NCBI RefSeq assembly: GCF_026213295.1
Contig: NC_079423.1
Coordinates: 14,260,538-14,324,537, forward strand
Direction: 5' to 3'
Length of the DNA: 64,000 bases
From: Gadus chalcogrammus
Taxonomy: Eukaryota > Chordata > Actinopteri > Gadiformes > Gadidae
The translations under genes and the position numbers were made by a program. The notes beneath the pieces are model-generated. The model was not told the origin of the DNA. It did not search any database and saw only the letters and a list, made by a program, of their open reading frames with translations. This document shows, piece after piece, positions 1-12,100 of this stretch; the stretch's first letter is position 1; each line of letters starts with the position of its first letter.

Positions 1-434
1 GCGGGGCTCCGGCGGGAGACAATCATGGTCAACAATCATGGGCAAAAATCCCTTTCTCCTCCATGTCGCAGCTCAACGTACTTCAGATTGATGTGGAAGT
101 GGAAGAACCAGAGACTCCGGAAAACCCGACGCAGTCGTTTGAGATTCATAACATCGTCTGGAGGCGCACAGAGTTTTTGGCCGTGATAATATATTATATG
201 ATGTAGATATCTATGTTTAATATGATATAATTTAGTCCGGAGCACCCGGACTAAATTATATCCTCCACCCGTCTCTAAAAAACGGCACGTTTGAGGAAAG
301 CTCATTGTGGGACAGGCTCGCAGTGGTTGTAATTCTGCACCAAGGCTGAATTTCTTGAGCGTCTTCAAGTACTGTATTAGGGGCCCACTAAAAGCTATAT
401 AAAAGCATTCATAAAGTAGCATGCCATGGGATCT
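1..434. mobile_element. Right end of a TTAA-flanked DNA transposon (family R)
   Basis: This stretch matches the right part of two complete copies at 11209-12613 and 29639-30916. It ends in the shared inverted terminus CATGCCATGGGATCT. The four bases after it are CTAA, where the complete copies have TTAA, so the target site has probably mutated. No open frame resembling a transposase is visible. Its left end lies outside the window. The sequence after it (435-645) aligns with 12614-12830, so this copy sits at the same place in il4r copy 1 as the 11209 element does in copy 2. Confidence 0.7.
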
Positions 435-1392
435 CTAATGATCTACGTGGAGTAAAACAGTACATTTTTTATTTTGTAATAAATATGGCTATTTATAATA
501 TGAATAAAAATTAATAGGAAAGTCTCTCATGGAAATCCGTTGAGAAAGGTAATCGTTACATTACTTTTGATCAAGAATACGCACGGCTCCCCGTTTACTT
601 GTTTCTGTCTACAAGCTTGTCTTGGCCTCTATTATTGCAGCAACGTTGCTGTATCACAGTTAGGGGTCAAAGCAGACAATGCGGCGTATATGCAGTAGCG
701 TACCGTGGGGTTTAAGTCAGGGCGTTCAGTAACAAACTCCACCAACGGCAAACACTCAAGACATGCACACAAATGTCCTATTAAGTGCCAATACAGCCAC
801 AATGCGCTACTGCATAACATCCACAACAAGACAGTTGATCTTCAGCAACAACAACAGCGCACACGCACACCACTTTGCATTACCACAGAGCTAGAATAAT
901 GCAGCATCACCATCAGATCTTTCCTTATGTCACACCGCAACCAGATTGCACATCGCACACATGAAACAAAAACAAGTGTTCACAGTTATTGTTATTTTCA
1001 CCGGATGCCTTCGCAACTTCAACGGATTCAAAAAAGTAGCCTATAGCGTCAAATAGTACAAGTGCAACGCCAGTTCATTAACAAAAATGAAACATACAAG
1101 TAGGCCTTTATGCCACATATTTTACAGCAGCTATTCCAGGCAGAATATTAAGCCAACAGGAGTAGTAGTGAACGGGTTCATTTAATACGCTTATTAAGAG
1201 GCATCCACACACAGCATTACCATTAAGCCTACTGCCCAAATTCCAGCAATATATTTACGTTTCCAACCATTTAAAAAAATGCGTAATAAACTATAGTACC
1301 ACAACAACATTATCGCTCCTACACAGTGCAAAGTAAAACTCGCCCATCACCCATGGCCTGATGTTTTAAAGCTGCCTTGGTGAAGCTGTTAA

Positions 1393-1927
1393 TGGCGCGT
1401 TTCCACTGCAGGGTGCGGAACGGATCGGATCGCAAAGGTGCGAGTCGGGTCGCGTTTCCACCGCCAAAAGTGGGCGTGACACGGACTTTGCCGTACCCGT
1501 TCCGGCCCCATTCTCGGGACTCCTCCGTTGCGGTACCCAAAACGAGACCAGACGCCTGAAAGGGTCCCGTGAAATTCTAGCTACACCCCCCCTCCTTTGA
1601 TTGGTCGACAGAATCGTCACTTCCGGGTGACGCCGGATAAAAACAAACAAACAGTAGCCTCAAGGTATTATTCTTTACAATTAACATGTCGCGTAAAAAG
1701 CTTGCTTGGGCGAACAAGGAGGTGGAGACGTTCGTCTGCATTCTTGGGGAGGAAGACGTTGTTTACGATGTTTATGTAGCTGCCGCGGCGATCGACATCC
1801 GGCCTACCACCATGGGTACTGTCGGCAGTGGAAACGCGACCTCGGAACTGAGCTGGGCTATACCGGCCCCTCCCTACCGCACCTTTGCGATCCGATCCGT
1901 TCCGCACCCTGCAGTGGAAACGCGGCA
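1393..1927 (+). mobile_element. Harbinger-like element nested in the hAT element
   Basis: Inverted ends are TGGCGCGTTTCCACTGCAG on the left and CTGCAGTGGAAACGCGGCA on the right. The 3-bp flanks are TAA on both sides (1390-1392 and 1928-1930), as expected for PIF/Harbinger. When it is removed, the surrounding hAT transposase frame continues without a break, which supports the borders. A related copy in the opposite orientation lies at 15252-15786. Inside is the start of a frame resembling the Myb/SANT-like accessory protein of Harbinger elements. Confidence 0.8.
1686..1803 (+). pseudogene. Myb/SANT-like Harbinger accessory protein, N-terminal fragment
   Basis: The frame starts MSRKKLAWANKEVETFVCI and continues LGEEDVVYDVY. 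The Trp followed by a conserved Glu-Val pair and a hydrophobic spacing fits the first helix of the Myb/SANT-like DNA-binding domain that Harbinger transposons encode beside their nuclease. Only about 40 residues look genuine. After that the frame runs into the right terminal inverted repeat, so this is a truncated, non-autonomous remnant. The same start is present on the minus strand at about 15377-15494, in the second copy. Family assignment is from motif memory, not from a search. Confidence 0.5.
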
Positions 1928-2222
1928 TAAGACTGCTGAATCCGGCGCTGTTCCATGTCCCCTCACTGATGTTGAACAGCAAACACAGCGAGTAGAATAG
2001 GTTGTTCTGAACGGTGCTAGCCGTTAGCCAGTCATAGCGGCTGTAGTTGCACTCTGTAAAGTGCCGCACAAAACCTTTACCGGCCTGGGTCAGCCCATCC
2101 AGCTTCGGTGTAGGACTTCCTCTTGAAATTAAATCTGTCTTATCTCCAAACGATTGCCTTGAAAAAGGCAAACTAAGAAGATCATAAACAGGATCGCTAG
2201 GTGCTGTGAAGGCGGTGGCCAT
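1928..2222 (-). pseudogene. hAT transposase fragment, TTF-type zinc-finger region
   Basis: Read leftward from an ATG at 2222, the frame contains SPTPKLDGLTQAGKGFVRHF, then YSRYDWLTAS, then a Cys-rich LFYSLCLLFN and GTWNSAGFSSL. This order (PTP..L, GKGF.R.F, Y.R..WL, C..LLF, W...GF) is typical of the TTF-type zinc finger of ZMYM/hAT-like transposases. The frame is cut by the Harbinger element and resumes at 1392 with NSFTKAALKHQAMG, which matches the usual next segment. The rest of the transposase is absent, so it is not functional. Confidence 0.65.
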
Positions 2223-2815
2223 AGAAGTTCACTATCAACGCTGTACCGCCAACGATTCAACATTTGCTGACGACATCACCGGGGGGCCAGCGCCGGCATA
2301 TTGCTGGGGCCTGGGGCCGTTCTATTACTACACATCAACATTTGATTGGCTGATTACACACGTCAGTCAAATTTATTATCGAATGGGAGGTGGCAGCTTC
2401 AGCGAAAGGCTAGCAATACTTTTAGTGCTGGCCCCGCCGGTCCATGTAACCTAGCTGTGATGCGTATTCAGCTGAGCTCAGCCTTACAAAAAAAAAACGG
2501 TTTTCCTTTTGGAATTATGTTGTAAGTACTGAAAAAAATATGGAATTAAGATGCGTTCAGACACAAATTAATATCATTTTGAAAAACATAATATAGATAT
2601 ATTTCGATTTTGACAGGTCCAGCAGAGAAGGCCCTGCTGGCCCTGACGGCCCACCACTGCGTATATGTCTCTGGGCTAATCAACAGACATACATGAATGC
2701 AGTAAATTTAGCATTTACTTCGAGTTAATGAAGGAATGGTATAAACTGGTAGTGGGAGACGGTGAAAAGATGATGATGTTTTTCTCATACATGATATCTG
2801 CATGTTCTTTTTCAG

Positions 2816-4561
2816 CTGTGTCACCTACCAGTATTGCGGTTGCGGTCATTATGAGTCTGTGTGTTGCTGCTTTCATCATCACCAGTTTCCTGTATCTATT
2901 CTGCACACGGTGAGATGCCCTTATCCTCACAGTTACTTGTGTCATGATGTCATCAGTAAACTTTGTTAAAAGATGATATGAAAAAGGTTTTTATAAAATT
3001 CTATTCGTTCCATTTGTCTCTAGGTTGAAGGAGAGTTGGTGGGATAGCGTTGGCGACTATAAAAACTCAACTTTGTTATTCATGGTCCCAGGAGATCACA
3101 AGGTACACAGCTTTATGGAATTTCACACAACACAGGCCACTGTTGTCGTTGGTGAGGGGGACATTTTCAGTCTTTTGCAAACTGCCACCTCACCACTAGT
3201 TACTACTAAATTCTACACAATGGACCTTTGACCAATAGGCCAAATCTTTTAAGAATCATCATGGGATATAAAACGGGAGGATTCACACATTGTTTTAACG
3301 ATTTTCCGACCGTTTCACAGGTGCTTACGCCGCAGAAAACTCCCCTGAGCTCTGTCTATGTTGAGGCCTGCAAAGAGGACGGATTTGACGAAAAACCATT
3401 GTGGGTTAATATAGCTGGCCCTCTTTTGTTTCAAAAAGTCTTCACTGTCCTGTACATGAAATTCAATAAACTGTTTATACGAAAATACCGTAGTCACAGG
3501 AGTGACAATGATGATGTCACTCCATTAAATGACTCTCGAAACATCACAAATTACAGTCTTCCTCTCCTGCTTTATCTTCCAGGGACAGCAGTGGTAATTC
3601 CCTTCAAAGTACCGGAGCTGAAAGCGTTTCCTCGTCTCTGGGTTACTCGCAGAAGGTCTCCATTGACCTAATCTCCGATGTGGAGGAAGCCATGCGTATG
3701 GCCTTCCCCCAGCTCTCCACAGCTCCCTGCCATATCGTTGCCCACAGCAACAATGGTTACAATCCAATCGCTGGGACCTCCAGCCCCTCCGTTTTTGAGA
3801 ACATGACATATTCCATGTCTTCTTCTGGGACCCAGGGGTTATACGCTGCCAACCCGCCTGCTGTACTTAGTGAGTCCTTCTACAAACCCAGTATGTTGTG
3901 GGGTGAGGTACACAACCCTTTTCCAGATTCTCAGATGCCTATTTTCCAGCTGACTGGACAGAGGCAGCCTTTCGATCCATCCCATATGAAAACTGACCTT
4001 TCCTATCAGTCGTGGAAGGCTGAATCGGGGAGCTCATCGCAATCAGAGGCTCTGCAGGTAGACCTCTCGTATAGCTGTTCTCCGGGTGACACCACTTCTT
4101 CCTCCGACCTGCATGGCTTTGGCTCCTCTCAGTCTGGTGACAACTTCAAAGAGTCACTCCTAGTTGGAGAAGCTGACCGGTCTAGCATGATGGAACGTGT
4201 TTCCGGTGAGGAGAAACCGTCATTCAACGTCTGGGTTTCAAATCCTTCTGAGGTGTCCTGCCCTTCCCCTGCATGCAGCCTTGTTTCCTTGGACGATGAC
4301 TTTCAAGAATTCCAAAGTATGATGAAGCGACCAGGAGTGCTCATTCCAACGGCAAACGACAGTAGGCCCAGAGGTCGGCCGGAGAAGCTTCCTGAGACTC
4401 CCTACACTGGAATGCCTCAAAGAACCATAGAGGGAGCAAGCACCTTAACCCAAACAACACAAGCAGCCCAGGGTATTCTGGACACTCAAGGCAACAAGTT
4501 GTCTCTTCTGCCTGCTGATCAGCACAAGCTAATCATGATCGGTGATTATCATAGAGTTTAA
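2816..4561 (+). CDS. il4r: Interleukin-4 receptor alpha-like, copy 1 (transmembrane and cytoplasmic exons)
   Basis: Four exons can be placed: 2816-2909 (transmembrane), 3024-3102, 3321-3400 and 3583-4561 (stop TAA). All have AG/GT borders, and the phases join into an open frame of 410 residues. The membrane segment is SIAVAVIMSLCVAAFIITSF. It is followed by RLKESWWDSVGDYKNS, which resembles the juxtamembrane KKEWWDQIPNPARS of mammalian IL-4R alpha but lacks the Box 1 prolines. The long tail is rich in Ser and has Tyr sites such as NNGYNPI, GLYAANP, LSYQSW, TPYTGM and a terminal DYHRV, likely STAT/SH2 docking positions. The extracellular exons should lie left of the window, since the duplicated intron already starts at base 1. 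It is very similar to copy 2. IL-21R or IL-2R beta are less likely alternatives. Confidence 0.72.
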
Positions 4562-5355
4562 TTAGGTCTGAGACCGTCGACTTAATGGACACTAAGAGCC
4601 TCAATGTAAAGAGATTTAAGTTGTATTGAATTGAGAGCAAGGGCACAAAGCTTGGACCACTGAACTCAATGGTTATAACATGGAACCCGTGGTTATGTTC
4701 ATTTATATCTGTAATATAAAGTATGTGACAAAAAGACACACATTTTGTGTGTGTTTGCGTGTGTCAGAGTAGAGATGGTTGGTTTTTGTACAGTGGACAA
4801 AACATTTCATCGACTTTTGTAAATATAAAGCACTTTCATATTATATTTTTAACTTGGAATGTTATACTAATGATCTTATAATGTTATAAACGAGTAATAA
4901 AATGTGGACTGTAACTTTTCATTCAAAAAGTATAGATGGAACAAGATGGAACCATTGGGTGACAAGATGCATCAGGTGCATAAATGCACTGTGTGCATTT
5001 GATGATGATGTTAATCATGTCAATTCTAACCCTCTATTTTGCACGGTATAATAAGTATCTCTTCACTTGCATCGAGCTCCTTCGAGAACACGCAAAGCAT
5101 TGTTTATGCAAACAGTTTTCAACGTATATACCTGGTCAATCTATGCAACACAAGCTATTAAACCAAATGTACACTAGAGGATGATTTAACATTCTACAAA
5201 ATATAAACAGTGTTGAGCTCCCTCAACTGGACATGCTGTGTATGTTCTCGAGTTTTGTAGACGTGTGCTGTTGAGTTTGTTTGGTCTTATATTCTATTTC
5301 AATTAAATATCTACAATAAAAAACGATTATAGTAATCCAAAGCTCTGTATTTAGT
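4562..5355 (+). other. il4r copy 1 3' untranslated region and flank
   Basis: No coding exon is seen. Poly(A)-signal-like AATAAA occurs at 4896-4901 and another AATAAA near 5315. The stretch aligns with 14711-17850 downstream of il4r copy 2, once the transposons in that copy are removed. At 4601-4603 (TCAATG) it is the empty version of the site where copy 2 carries the element at 14753-15981. At about 5130-5165 it has host sequence where copy 2 carries the 16544 element. Confidence 0.55.
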
Positions 5356-5727
5356 TCATCTTACTTGAGGTGAATAATATCTGCCGTGTCGGTGAGAACA
5401 TTTTAAGTGTCTCGGTCCTTTTCTTACTGTGTAAGTGTAATCGACTCCAACGTCTGTGAATGGTGGGTCATCTGGAGAGACTCTATCCGGGAGTAGATCA
5501 GCCATCTGCTGTTGTCCAGAAATAGCATTTATACGCCAACAGACAACACATTTAGACAGGATTTTTCTGATCAATACTGTGGCACCAGGAATCCAATATT
5601 TCTGACATAGTCTGGATAGCGTATGGTTTCGACCACCATGTCCCACCTCCATGAACGGTCGTAGAATGAGGTCAGCAATGTGAAAGTCTTTGGACAGAAT
5701 GACAGGATGTTTAATTTCTTCTGGCAT
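5356..5727 (-). pseudogene. Bel/Pao-type retrotransposon integrase fragment
   Basis: The minus-strand frame reads HPVILSKDFHIADLILR, then a His-His-Cys-Cys zinc-binding pattern (VGHGGRNHTL ... CQKYWI ... CVVCWR). It goes on with PFTDVGVDYTYTVRKG, the usual start of the integrase core in Pao-type polyproteins. There are no long terminal repeats, no protease or reverse transcriptase, and the frame ends within the core, so it is a dead scrap. The first ~60 bases are also found at about 17790-17850 upstream of gene B. The scrap therefore predates the duplication and was trimmed in that copy. Confidence 0.6.
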
Positions 5728-5750
5728 TGCAGCTCTGCTTAGGCAACCAG

Positions 5751-7513
5751 GTATGGAAGAATGAGTTCATCGGCTGGGATCCAGAGCAGTGCGGCACAGA
5801 AGAGATAACGTTACCTAGAACCCAGTTTTGGACACCAGATATGGTCATCAATGAATTGTAAGATTCATGCACAATTACAATAATCAAGTGTGAAACACAG
5901 ACGAAACGTATGGATCAAATGTTGTCATTGTCTTATGTTGTTCCATAAGTTTATGCCTTTAGCTCCAATGATCTACAAAATGTGAATCAAATTATTCGAT
6001 TGCTTATATCCACACTCATGTGAACCTCAGGAGTGGAAAAATGTCTATTCAATTAAGGAACGTACTTATTTTCCTAAATCACCGTTACTCCTCTAACCAA
6101 TCAAATCTCAAAAGTGGTGACATGGTGATCCCTTATGTGCAATACAAGGCCTTTGATATAACTTTGATATAAAATAATAATAATACTGATCTCATATCTA
6201 AAGACGTAAACATTGCTCGAAAGAAGTGTGAAATGTGTTTTTTTTGCCGTCCTACAGCGTTTCGCAAAACACAACATTTGTGCCTTATGTACATGTCAAT
6301 TCTAATGGCAAGATCTACCACTACAGCCCTGTCAGAGTGGTTAGCTAATGCAGGCTGTACATCTACACCTTCCTCTTTGACTTCCAGAACTGCACTTTCA
6401 CCTTCAACTCCTACACCCACACAAGTAAGACCCCACATAGATAGAAAAATCAATGGATGCTCTGGAATGCATGCCTCTTCAGCTTCCTGCTACCCCCACA
6501 GAGTGTGGACCGCTCGGCCTTTAAGATGACCCTCATCTTAGGCTACACCGTCTTCCTGTTGCTTATGAATGACTTGTTGCCGGTCACTGGCAACACCATA
6601 CCACTCATAGGTCAGTAGTACCCTTGTTCAGAGTGAGGATGACATCAACTTGTATAGCTAGAACTGAAAAGTAACCAGCATACCAACACTGTCTCCTATT
6701 TATCCTCAGATGTTTTCTTCTATCTCTGCCTGGCTCTGATGGTGGCCAGCCTGTTGGAGACAATCCTCATCACCAACCTCCACTCAAGTTCCAGACGCCT
6801 AGCCCCTGTCCCCCGCTGGGTGAGAGTAGTTTTCCTTGGAACTCTGGAACGTTTGGTTGGTCTGCCTCCAATGCCACCAAAAGAACATTCAACAGGTATG
6901 GGGTGCGGCTAGATCCATGTTCCATGTTCCAAGTTGCAAAACAAAAGTGTACAAAATTAGGCTGAGACGAAGACGAAGAAGGTAGCATTTTCAATCAAGG
7001 AGATGGTTGAAATGATGATCTTCATTCAACATGATGAAATAGTTCTGTATTTATCTCGAAAAGCTCGCCCTTTTCAATCAAAAAGTAATCGACATGGCAC
7101 CCAGTGCATAAGATGCACACACTTTAACGTGAAAGACCTGCATTACCATACAGATCCCAATGCCGCAGTGGAGGAGGGCGCCGTTTACATGAATCCTCCA
7201 GGGGGCAAACATCTAGTAGACACAACCCTGGACGCACTGAGGAAGTTGGGCAGAGACCTCCAGGCCATACGGCGGCAGATGGACCGGCAGCAGAGAGGGA
7301 ACCACAACTCTGGAAGAGTGGCTCCAGGTGGCAGGCGTCAACGATCGCTTTCTGTTTTGGCTCTATGCCGTCTTCATAATAGTCAGCTTTGTAGTCAGGA
7401 TCTGTATCTGGGCCTTTTCATACAGCAAATACAATAATGTGTTTAGACAAGGGTTCCATGAATGTTATATAGCGGCCAAGATTTGTGTTGCCTTATGTAG
7501 TCTTCTAGGCTAG
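5751..7513 (+). pseudogene. 5-HT3-like receptor pseudogene A
   Basis: It aligns with gene B from exon 4 onward. Exon 4 (5751-5857) is intact and encodes FISW-type loop sequence (here FIGWDPEQCG) and WTPDMVINE. Exon 5 (6258-6424) has TAA at 6346-6348 just before the first Cys of the Cys-loop, and the loop itself is changed to FLFDFQNC. Exon 6 and the first half of exon 7, with the first membrane helix, are deleted; homology resumes near 6474 and ends at 6610. Exon 8 (6710-6895) is open. Exon 9 (from 7154) has one extra base near 7313 that shifts the frame before the last membrane helix. Exons 1-3 are missing and the Pao integrase scrap lies upstream. Several independent lesions make it a clear pseudogene. 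Confidence 0.85.
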
Positions 7514-9191
7514 CCTAGGTATTATTTCCTTATGTTCGAAATGTACTTGAGTAAGTTTGGTCAGTATGATTGTTACTTAGGAGGGATCAATACACCATTC
7601 CAGGCATCATTTTTTGTTGAATTAATGCTATGCTTTAAAATCTGACATCGTCCAATCTGATTGAATCAAAATAAAACCTTTTGATCATTTTGTTTCATTT
7701 TAAAAAAAAAAACTAACTTAACTGTGTCAGGTGCTCTGTTGGTTTGCCAAGGCTCTGTGAAGCCTGGGTCGCTCTGATGCTGTAGACACCGTCACAGTTA
7801 ACTTCCATATTAGATCTATCAATTGCTGTTTGCTGCTTGTGAATAAACAGAGCCGTTTATAATAGGCACATAATGCTTGAGCCTGACTTTTGATTGCCAT
7901 ACAGTACACACCCCTCAGCAGTACTATCACTGAATACGACCAGCTGTAGCACCAGCAAGACAAATTTCTGGTGCCACCCCTGCTTCCACTCAACGCTCAG
8001 TGAATGGTGAGATAATTTCTGAGAATCTCCTCCCTACTTTGCACCCACACAGAGTGGTTTCTCATGGAGCAGAATATCCACTCGATTAGCCCCATTAATC
8101 AGAATGAAGAGTGAATTTTGAAACCTGTTAGCCGTCTCTTCTCCATGGATCTGATCCAGCAATCTAGAATAACCATGATTGGACGACACAAAAATAGAGA
8201 CGATAGCCCAACCCTACAATACACAGCATGCAATAATGTATGTTATATCATATAATTATATGAGTCATATTGAGTTAATTAGGGGGAAGATAGAAGTCAG
8301 GGTTTCGGTTTTAATTGTTCCGAGGTTTGCTTGGAGCATTTGTCAAATTAATACCCTTAACTTTTGTAAATTAGCTCAGCAAAGGCATTATTTATTTATC
8401 ATTATTAAGGTTTAAGTACTGTAGAACTACGAAGGTTATGCAAAATCGGATACTGACTATCAACAATTATGTGTATGCATTTAGACTACATTTATGCTCA
8501 AACCTATTATTATTAGAATAGAAATGCGCACTGTGCAGACACATTAACAACGCATTATGGCCACCCTGTGGATTTATTTTCCACGGAAGTTAAAAATTCA
8601 TGGAACCGCCCCATGTCCATTAACGCCAGGAATTACACACACTGGTATATGTGTTTTACCTGGTGTATATAACACATGTATAAACCAAGTATTATTTCAG
8701 GTTCGGCGAATCAAACCTGACCATAATATAACTTGTCCTGTTGTCAACCCACTGCTGATGATTCATTCAATTCTTTGGAAACGTGACGCAGAACTTCCTC
8801 TTTCTCCAATGAAAGAAAGGAGGGGCATTTCCAGTGGGTCAACTTTATAGCGATCTAAACACAAGGACGCAACAGTTGGGTCAGTCCGAAAGCCGTTTCG
8901 TTTTCAGGAAACTCAACAATTATTGTCGACAATGGAGCGGATACCAGGTTTACGGTAAACGAAGATTGTGCACAAGTTTATGTGAATGCATTCAGTGTAA
9001 CAATAAATGTATGACATGTTTTCCTCTATTGTATTTAGGTTTTACCTGGGCGTTTTCCTTCTAAAAAGTATTTATATGGCAGCACACGGTAAGAGAAAGT
9101 CTTCCAGTGAAACCGACTCAGGGCGATTGGCGGTGTTTTTATTTTTCCTTACTTGTTAAGCTACAATAATCATGTTGTTTTGGAGACGCAG
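7514..9191. other. Spacer between pseudogene A and il4r copy 2, holding the il4r promoter side
   Basis: An AATAAA lies near 7669, probably the old poly(A) signal of pseudogene A. The signal-peptide exon of il4r copy 2 must lie here and end in phase 1, but I could not place it surely. A short exon ending ATGGCAGCACACG|GTAAGA (about 9076-9088) has the right phase but no hydrophobic stretch, and MTCFPLLYLGFTWAFSF at 9010-9063 is hydrophobic but lacks a donor. ACTTCCTCTTT near 8791 is an ETS/PU.1-like word, a weak hint of a leukocyte promoter. Confidence 0.35.
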
Positions 9192-12100
9192 GGCTCAATC
9201 TTCACTGCGACAACGACTTCGAAAGGCTGATGTGTGGGATCGATCCCCCGCCCGACGAGCCGGGCTGCGCCGAGTACACACTCAGCACCCGAGTGGATTA
9301 CTCCAACAGATCCATGTAATTATTAATGACAGACCGATATTAATGAGTCATTAATGCCGAACATTAATGCCAGTCATCATACATTGACTTGAAAATATGA
9401 AACGCAAAGAAACATAGTAGGCCTACGTTTATCCACATTCGTTTGTGATATAGTGACGACGCAATGCGAGTTATTAATATTGGACTTTATTTTACTTTTC
9501 AGTGAGAGTAATTGCACTTTAACACCGGACCCAGTTCGGACGGGGACGTGCAGCTGCTCGTTGGACATCAAGGGGTAAGATTTTATTTTACAAATTAATC
9601 TGTTGCGTAACTAATAACGAATATGTTTCTAACTTTAACATGTTATTTTATGAGGATTGTTCTGGGGGAGAAATACAACACAACGTTGTGGAAAGCTGGG
9701 GCCCTAGTGGAGTCCAAAAAAATCAGCGCTGCAGACAGTGAGTTTAAGCAAGCCGTTTCATACCTGAAAAAAGTAATTCCATACCTGCTCCATAATGACT
9801 GCAGTAATGTGTCCTCCAAGTGATAAATATGGATGCCGCATTGGCCTGTACATTTATATGTAGGCCTATATGGAATCGTCTGCTCATTTCTGACCTGTCA
9901 CTCTGTATTCACTGTCTAATAACCCCTCATCTTAATGACCTGTCTCTGTTTTAACCTTGCCTGCTCTTTAATGACCTGTCTCTGCAGCCACTGTCTAGCC
10001 CCCTGTACCTGCTTCTTAATTACCTATCTATAATCATTGTCTAACACCTACCTGCTCCTTCCTTAAGTTTCTCTGTTTTTTCACTGTCTTACCCATACAT
10101 GCTCCTTAATGAACTTTCTCTATATTCACTGTCTAATCTTTACCCCAGTAAAACCCAAAGCCCCATATATCACTTCGGTGACAAGAGAAAATGAGAATTA
10201 TCTGGTGATGTGGGACACAAAATACGAAAAAGACCCCCCCTTCAAGCTGACGGTGTGGCTGAACTACCGCAAAAAAGGAGAGAACGGCACGGTATGTCCA
10301 TTTACACAAGAGACCCAGATTCAAGGCCTACATAACATCCATTGACATCTACATGTCCGTCACCTTCCTATTTCATCACTTAAGTCGATCTCTCTACAGA
10401 CTCAACCACACAAAGGCAGAATATCCTGTAAAAAGTACCATTACAAAAGTATAAATGACCCAATGTAATGTAAATGTGTCGGTAATAATTTGCTATTTGT
10501 GGAATTGCCACATGTGTAGAAATGTTGTTGTTGGTTATTCAGGTCACGTGTATTTGGAAAAATTGGTAAAGGTTTGGATTCTTCTGTTGGTGTTAGGGTT
10601 TAATTCCTTGATGCCTGTCTTGGTCAAACTAAGTGTTGGCTGGAGCCTAACATAGGCTGTAGTAGATGAATCCCAGACTGATATTTATTTCTGAACCATG
10701 CCGTTGAAGCTGTAGTCTTTCTGTTGCAGAAAGTGGACGTTTCGTCCATGGAGTCTTATGAGATTTTGGGCAAGTCCCTGGAGCCGAGTACAGAGTACCT
10801 GGTCAGCGTGCAGAGCTACTCTGCGTTCTACAGTGAAAGAAGTGGAGACCTGTCATTCACCACCCGTAAGATCTAAACCCCCTACCTCTGGTCCCTACCT
10901 ATCAGGCTAGTGCCGGCTCTGCTACCTAAACTCCTGCTGGTCTCAGTTCCATCCCTCTAACTCCGCCTATCCCGGTGTACGTACACCGATTCTAGTGGAT
11001 GATAATGAGTATTATCGGATGGCATCTGCAAGAAACTGTATATATATGTGCATCCTATTCGTGGTATCAAACAAGCTTCATAAATGCAGTAAATTTCCCA
11101 CCAGTTAATGAAGAAATTGTATATACTAGTGGTAGGAAAGGCTCAGACGTTTTTCTCATATATATATAAAATACCGGTTTGAATGATTTCTTTGAATTCA
11201 AGGGTTAAAAGTCCCATGGCATGAAAATAATTTCCTGAGGTTTTTCTAACATTCATGTGAGTTCCCCTAGCCTGCCTACGGCCCTGTCATGCCAAATTTG
11301 TACCGGCTGCCAAATTTGTACCGGCCTACGTCATCAGTTGTTGACAACTTGACGACTGATTTGATTGGGTTGTCCGTTGCCGGGCAGGTTTCAAAAAACA
11401 TTCGGCTCATGTTTCCAAAGACGAAATAACATAATACAGATAACGGATCGCTACATAACACTTGTTTTTACTTTATATTTGTATTGTATTGAATTGTTTA
11501 ATCGAATTTAGCTAGTAAACTGAGTGTTTAAAGCAGGTTTCAAAAACCATTCGCGCTTATGTTGCCGAACACCAAATAACATAATACAGATAACGGATTG
11601 CTAGATAACACTTGTTTTTACTTTATATTTGTATTGTATTGAATTGTTTAATCGAATTTAGCTAGTAAACTGAGTGTTTAAAGCAGGCTTCAAAAACCTG
11701 TCATGTCACGCTCAATGAAGGAGTGCAATGAACGAGCATGAAAGTTCGCGAATGTTCAAGAACCTTCCTACGTCATTCGACGCGATCGCCCATTGCCAGG
11801 CAGGTTTGGAATTGGTCAACAACTGATGACGTATGCCGGTACAAATTTGGCAGCCGGTACAAATTTGGCATGACAGCCCCCCAGTAGCTAGAAATGGCGT
11901 GAATGCTCAGACGCTCCCGATTTCGAATTTGTTCCCATATGTTGTCGTAATGGGCCAAGTTACGTCCCCTTTCTCTGCCTTGCCCGCCCAGAGAATTTGG
12001 CCTGCCAATGAGACATTGAGATACGACAGTGAAAGCACCACATGTGTGTGTGTGTGTGTGTGAATACACACACTGTAACGCAAGTGTTCTTTATTATATA

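Larger units (their letters stand above)
693..2659 (-). mobile_element. hAT transposon with 8-bp target duplication, in an il4r intron
   Basis: The ends are CAGTAGCGTACCGT on the left and GGCCCACCACTG on the right. Both are flanked by the same 8 bases, CGTATATG (685-692 and 2660-2667), the duplication length of the hAT superfamily. It carries a minus-strand transposase fragment with a TTF-type zinc-finger region. It is interrupted by a Harbinger-type element at 1393-1927. The equivalent place in il4r copy 2 (near 12805) lacks it, so it entered after the il4r duplication or was lost from copy 2. Internal sequence outside the two named parts shows nothing I recognise. Confidence 0.75.

Noticed and set aside
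2728..2815. Open reading upstream of the il4r copy 1 transmembrane exon (MKEWYKLVVGDGEK)
   Set aside because: A polypyrimidine tract and AG at 2814-2815 mark an acceptor, and the phase fits the preceding exon in copy 2. The upstream part is intron.
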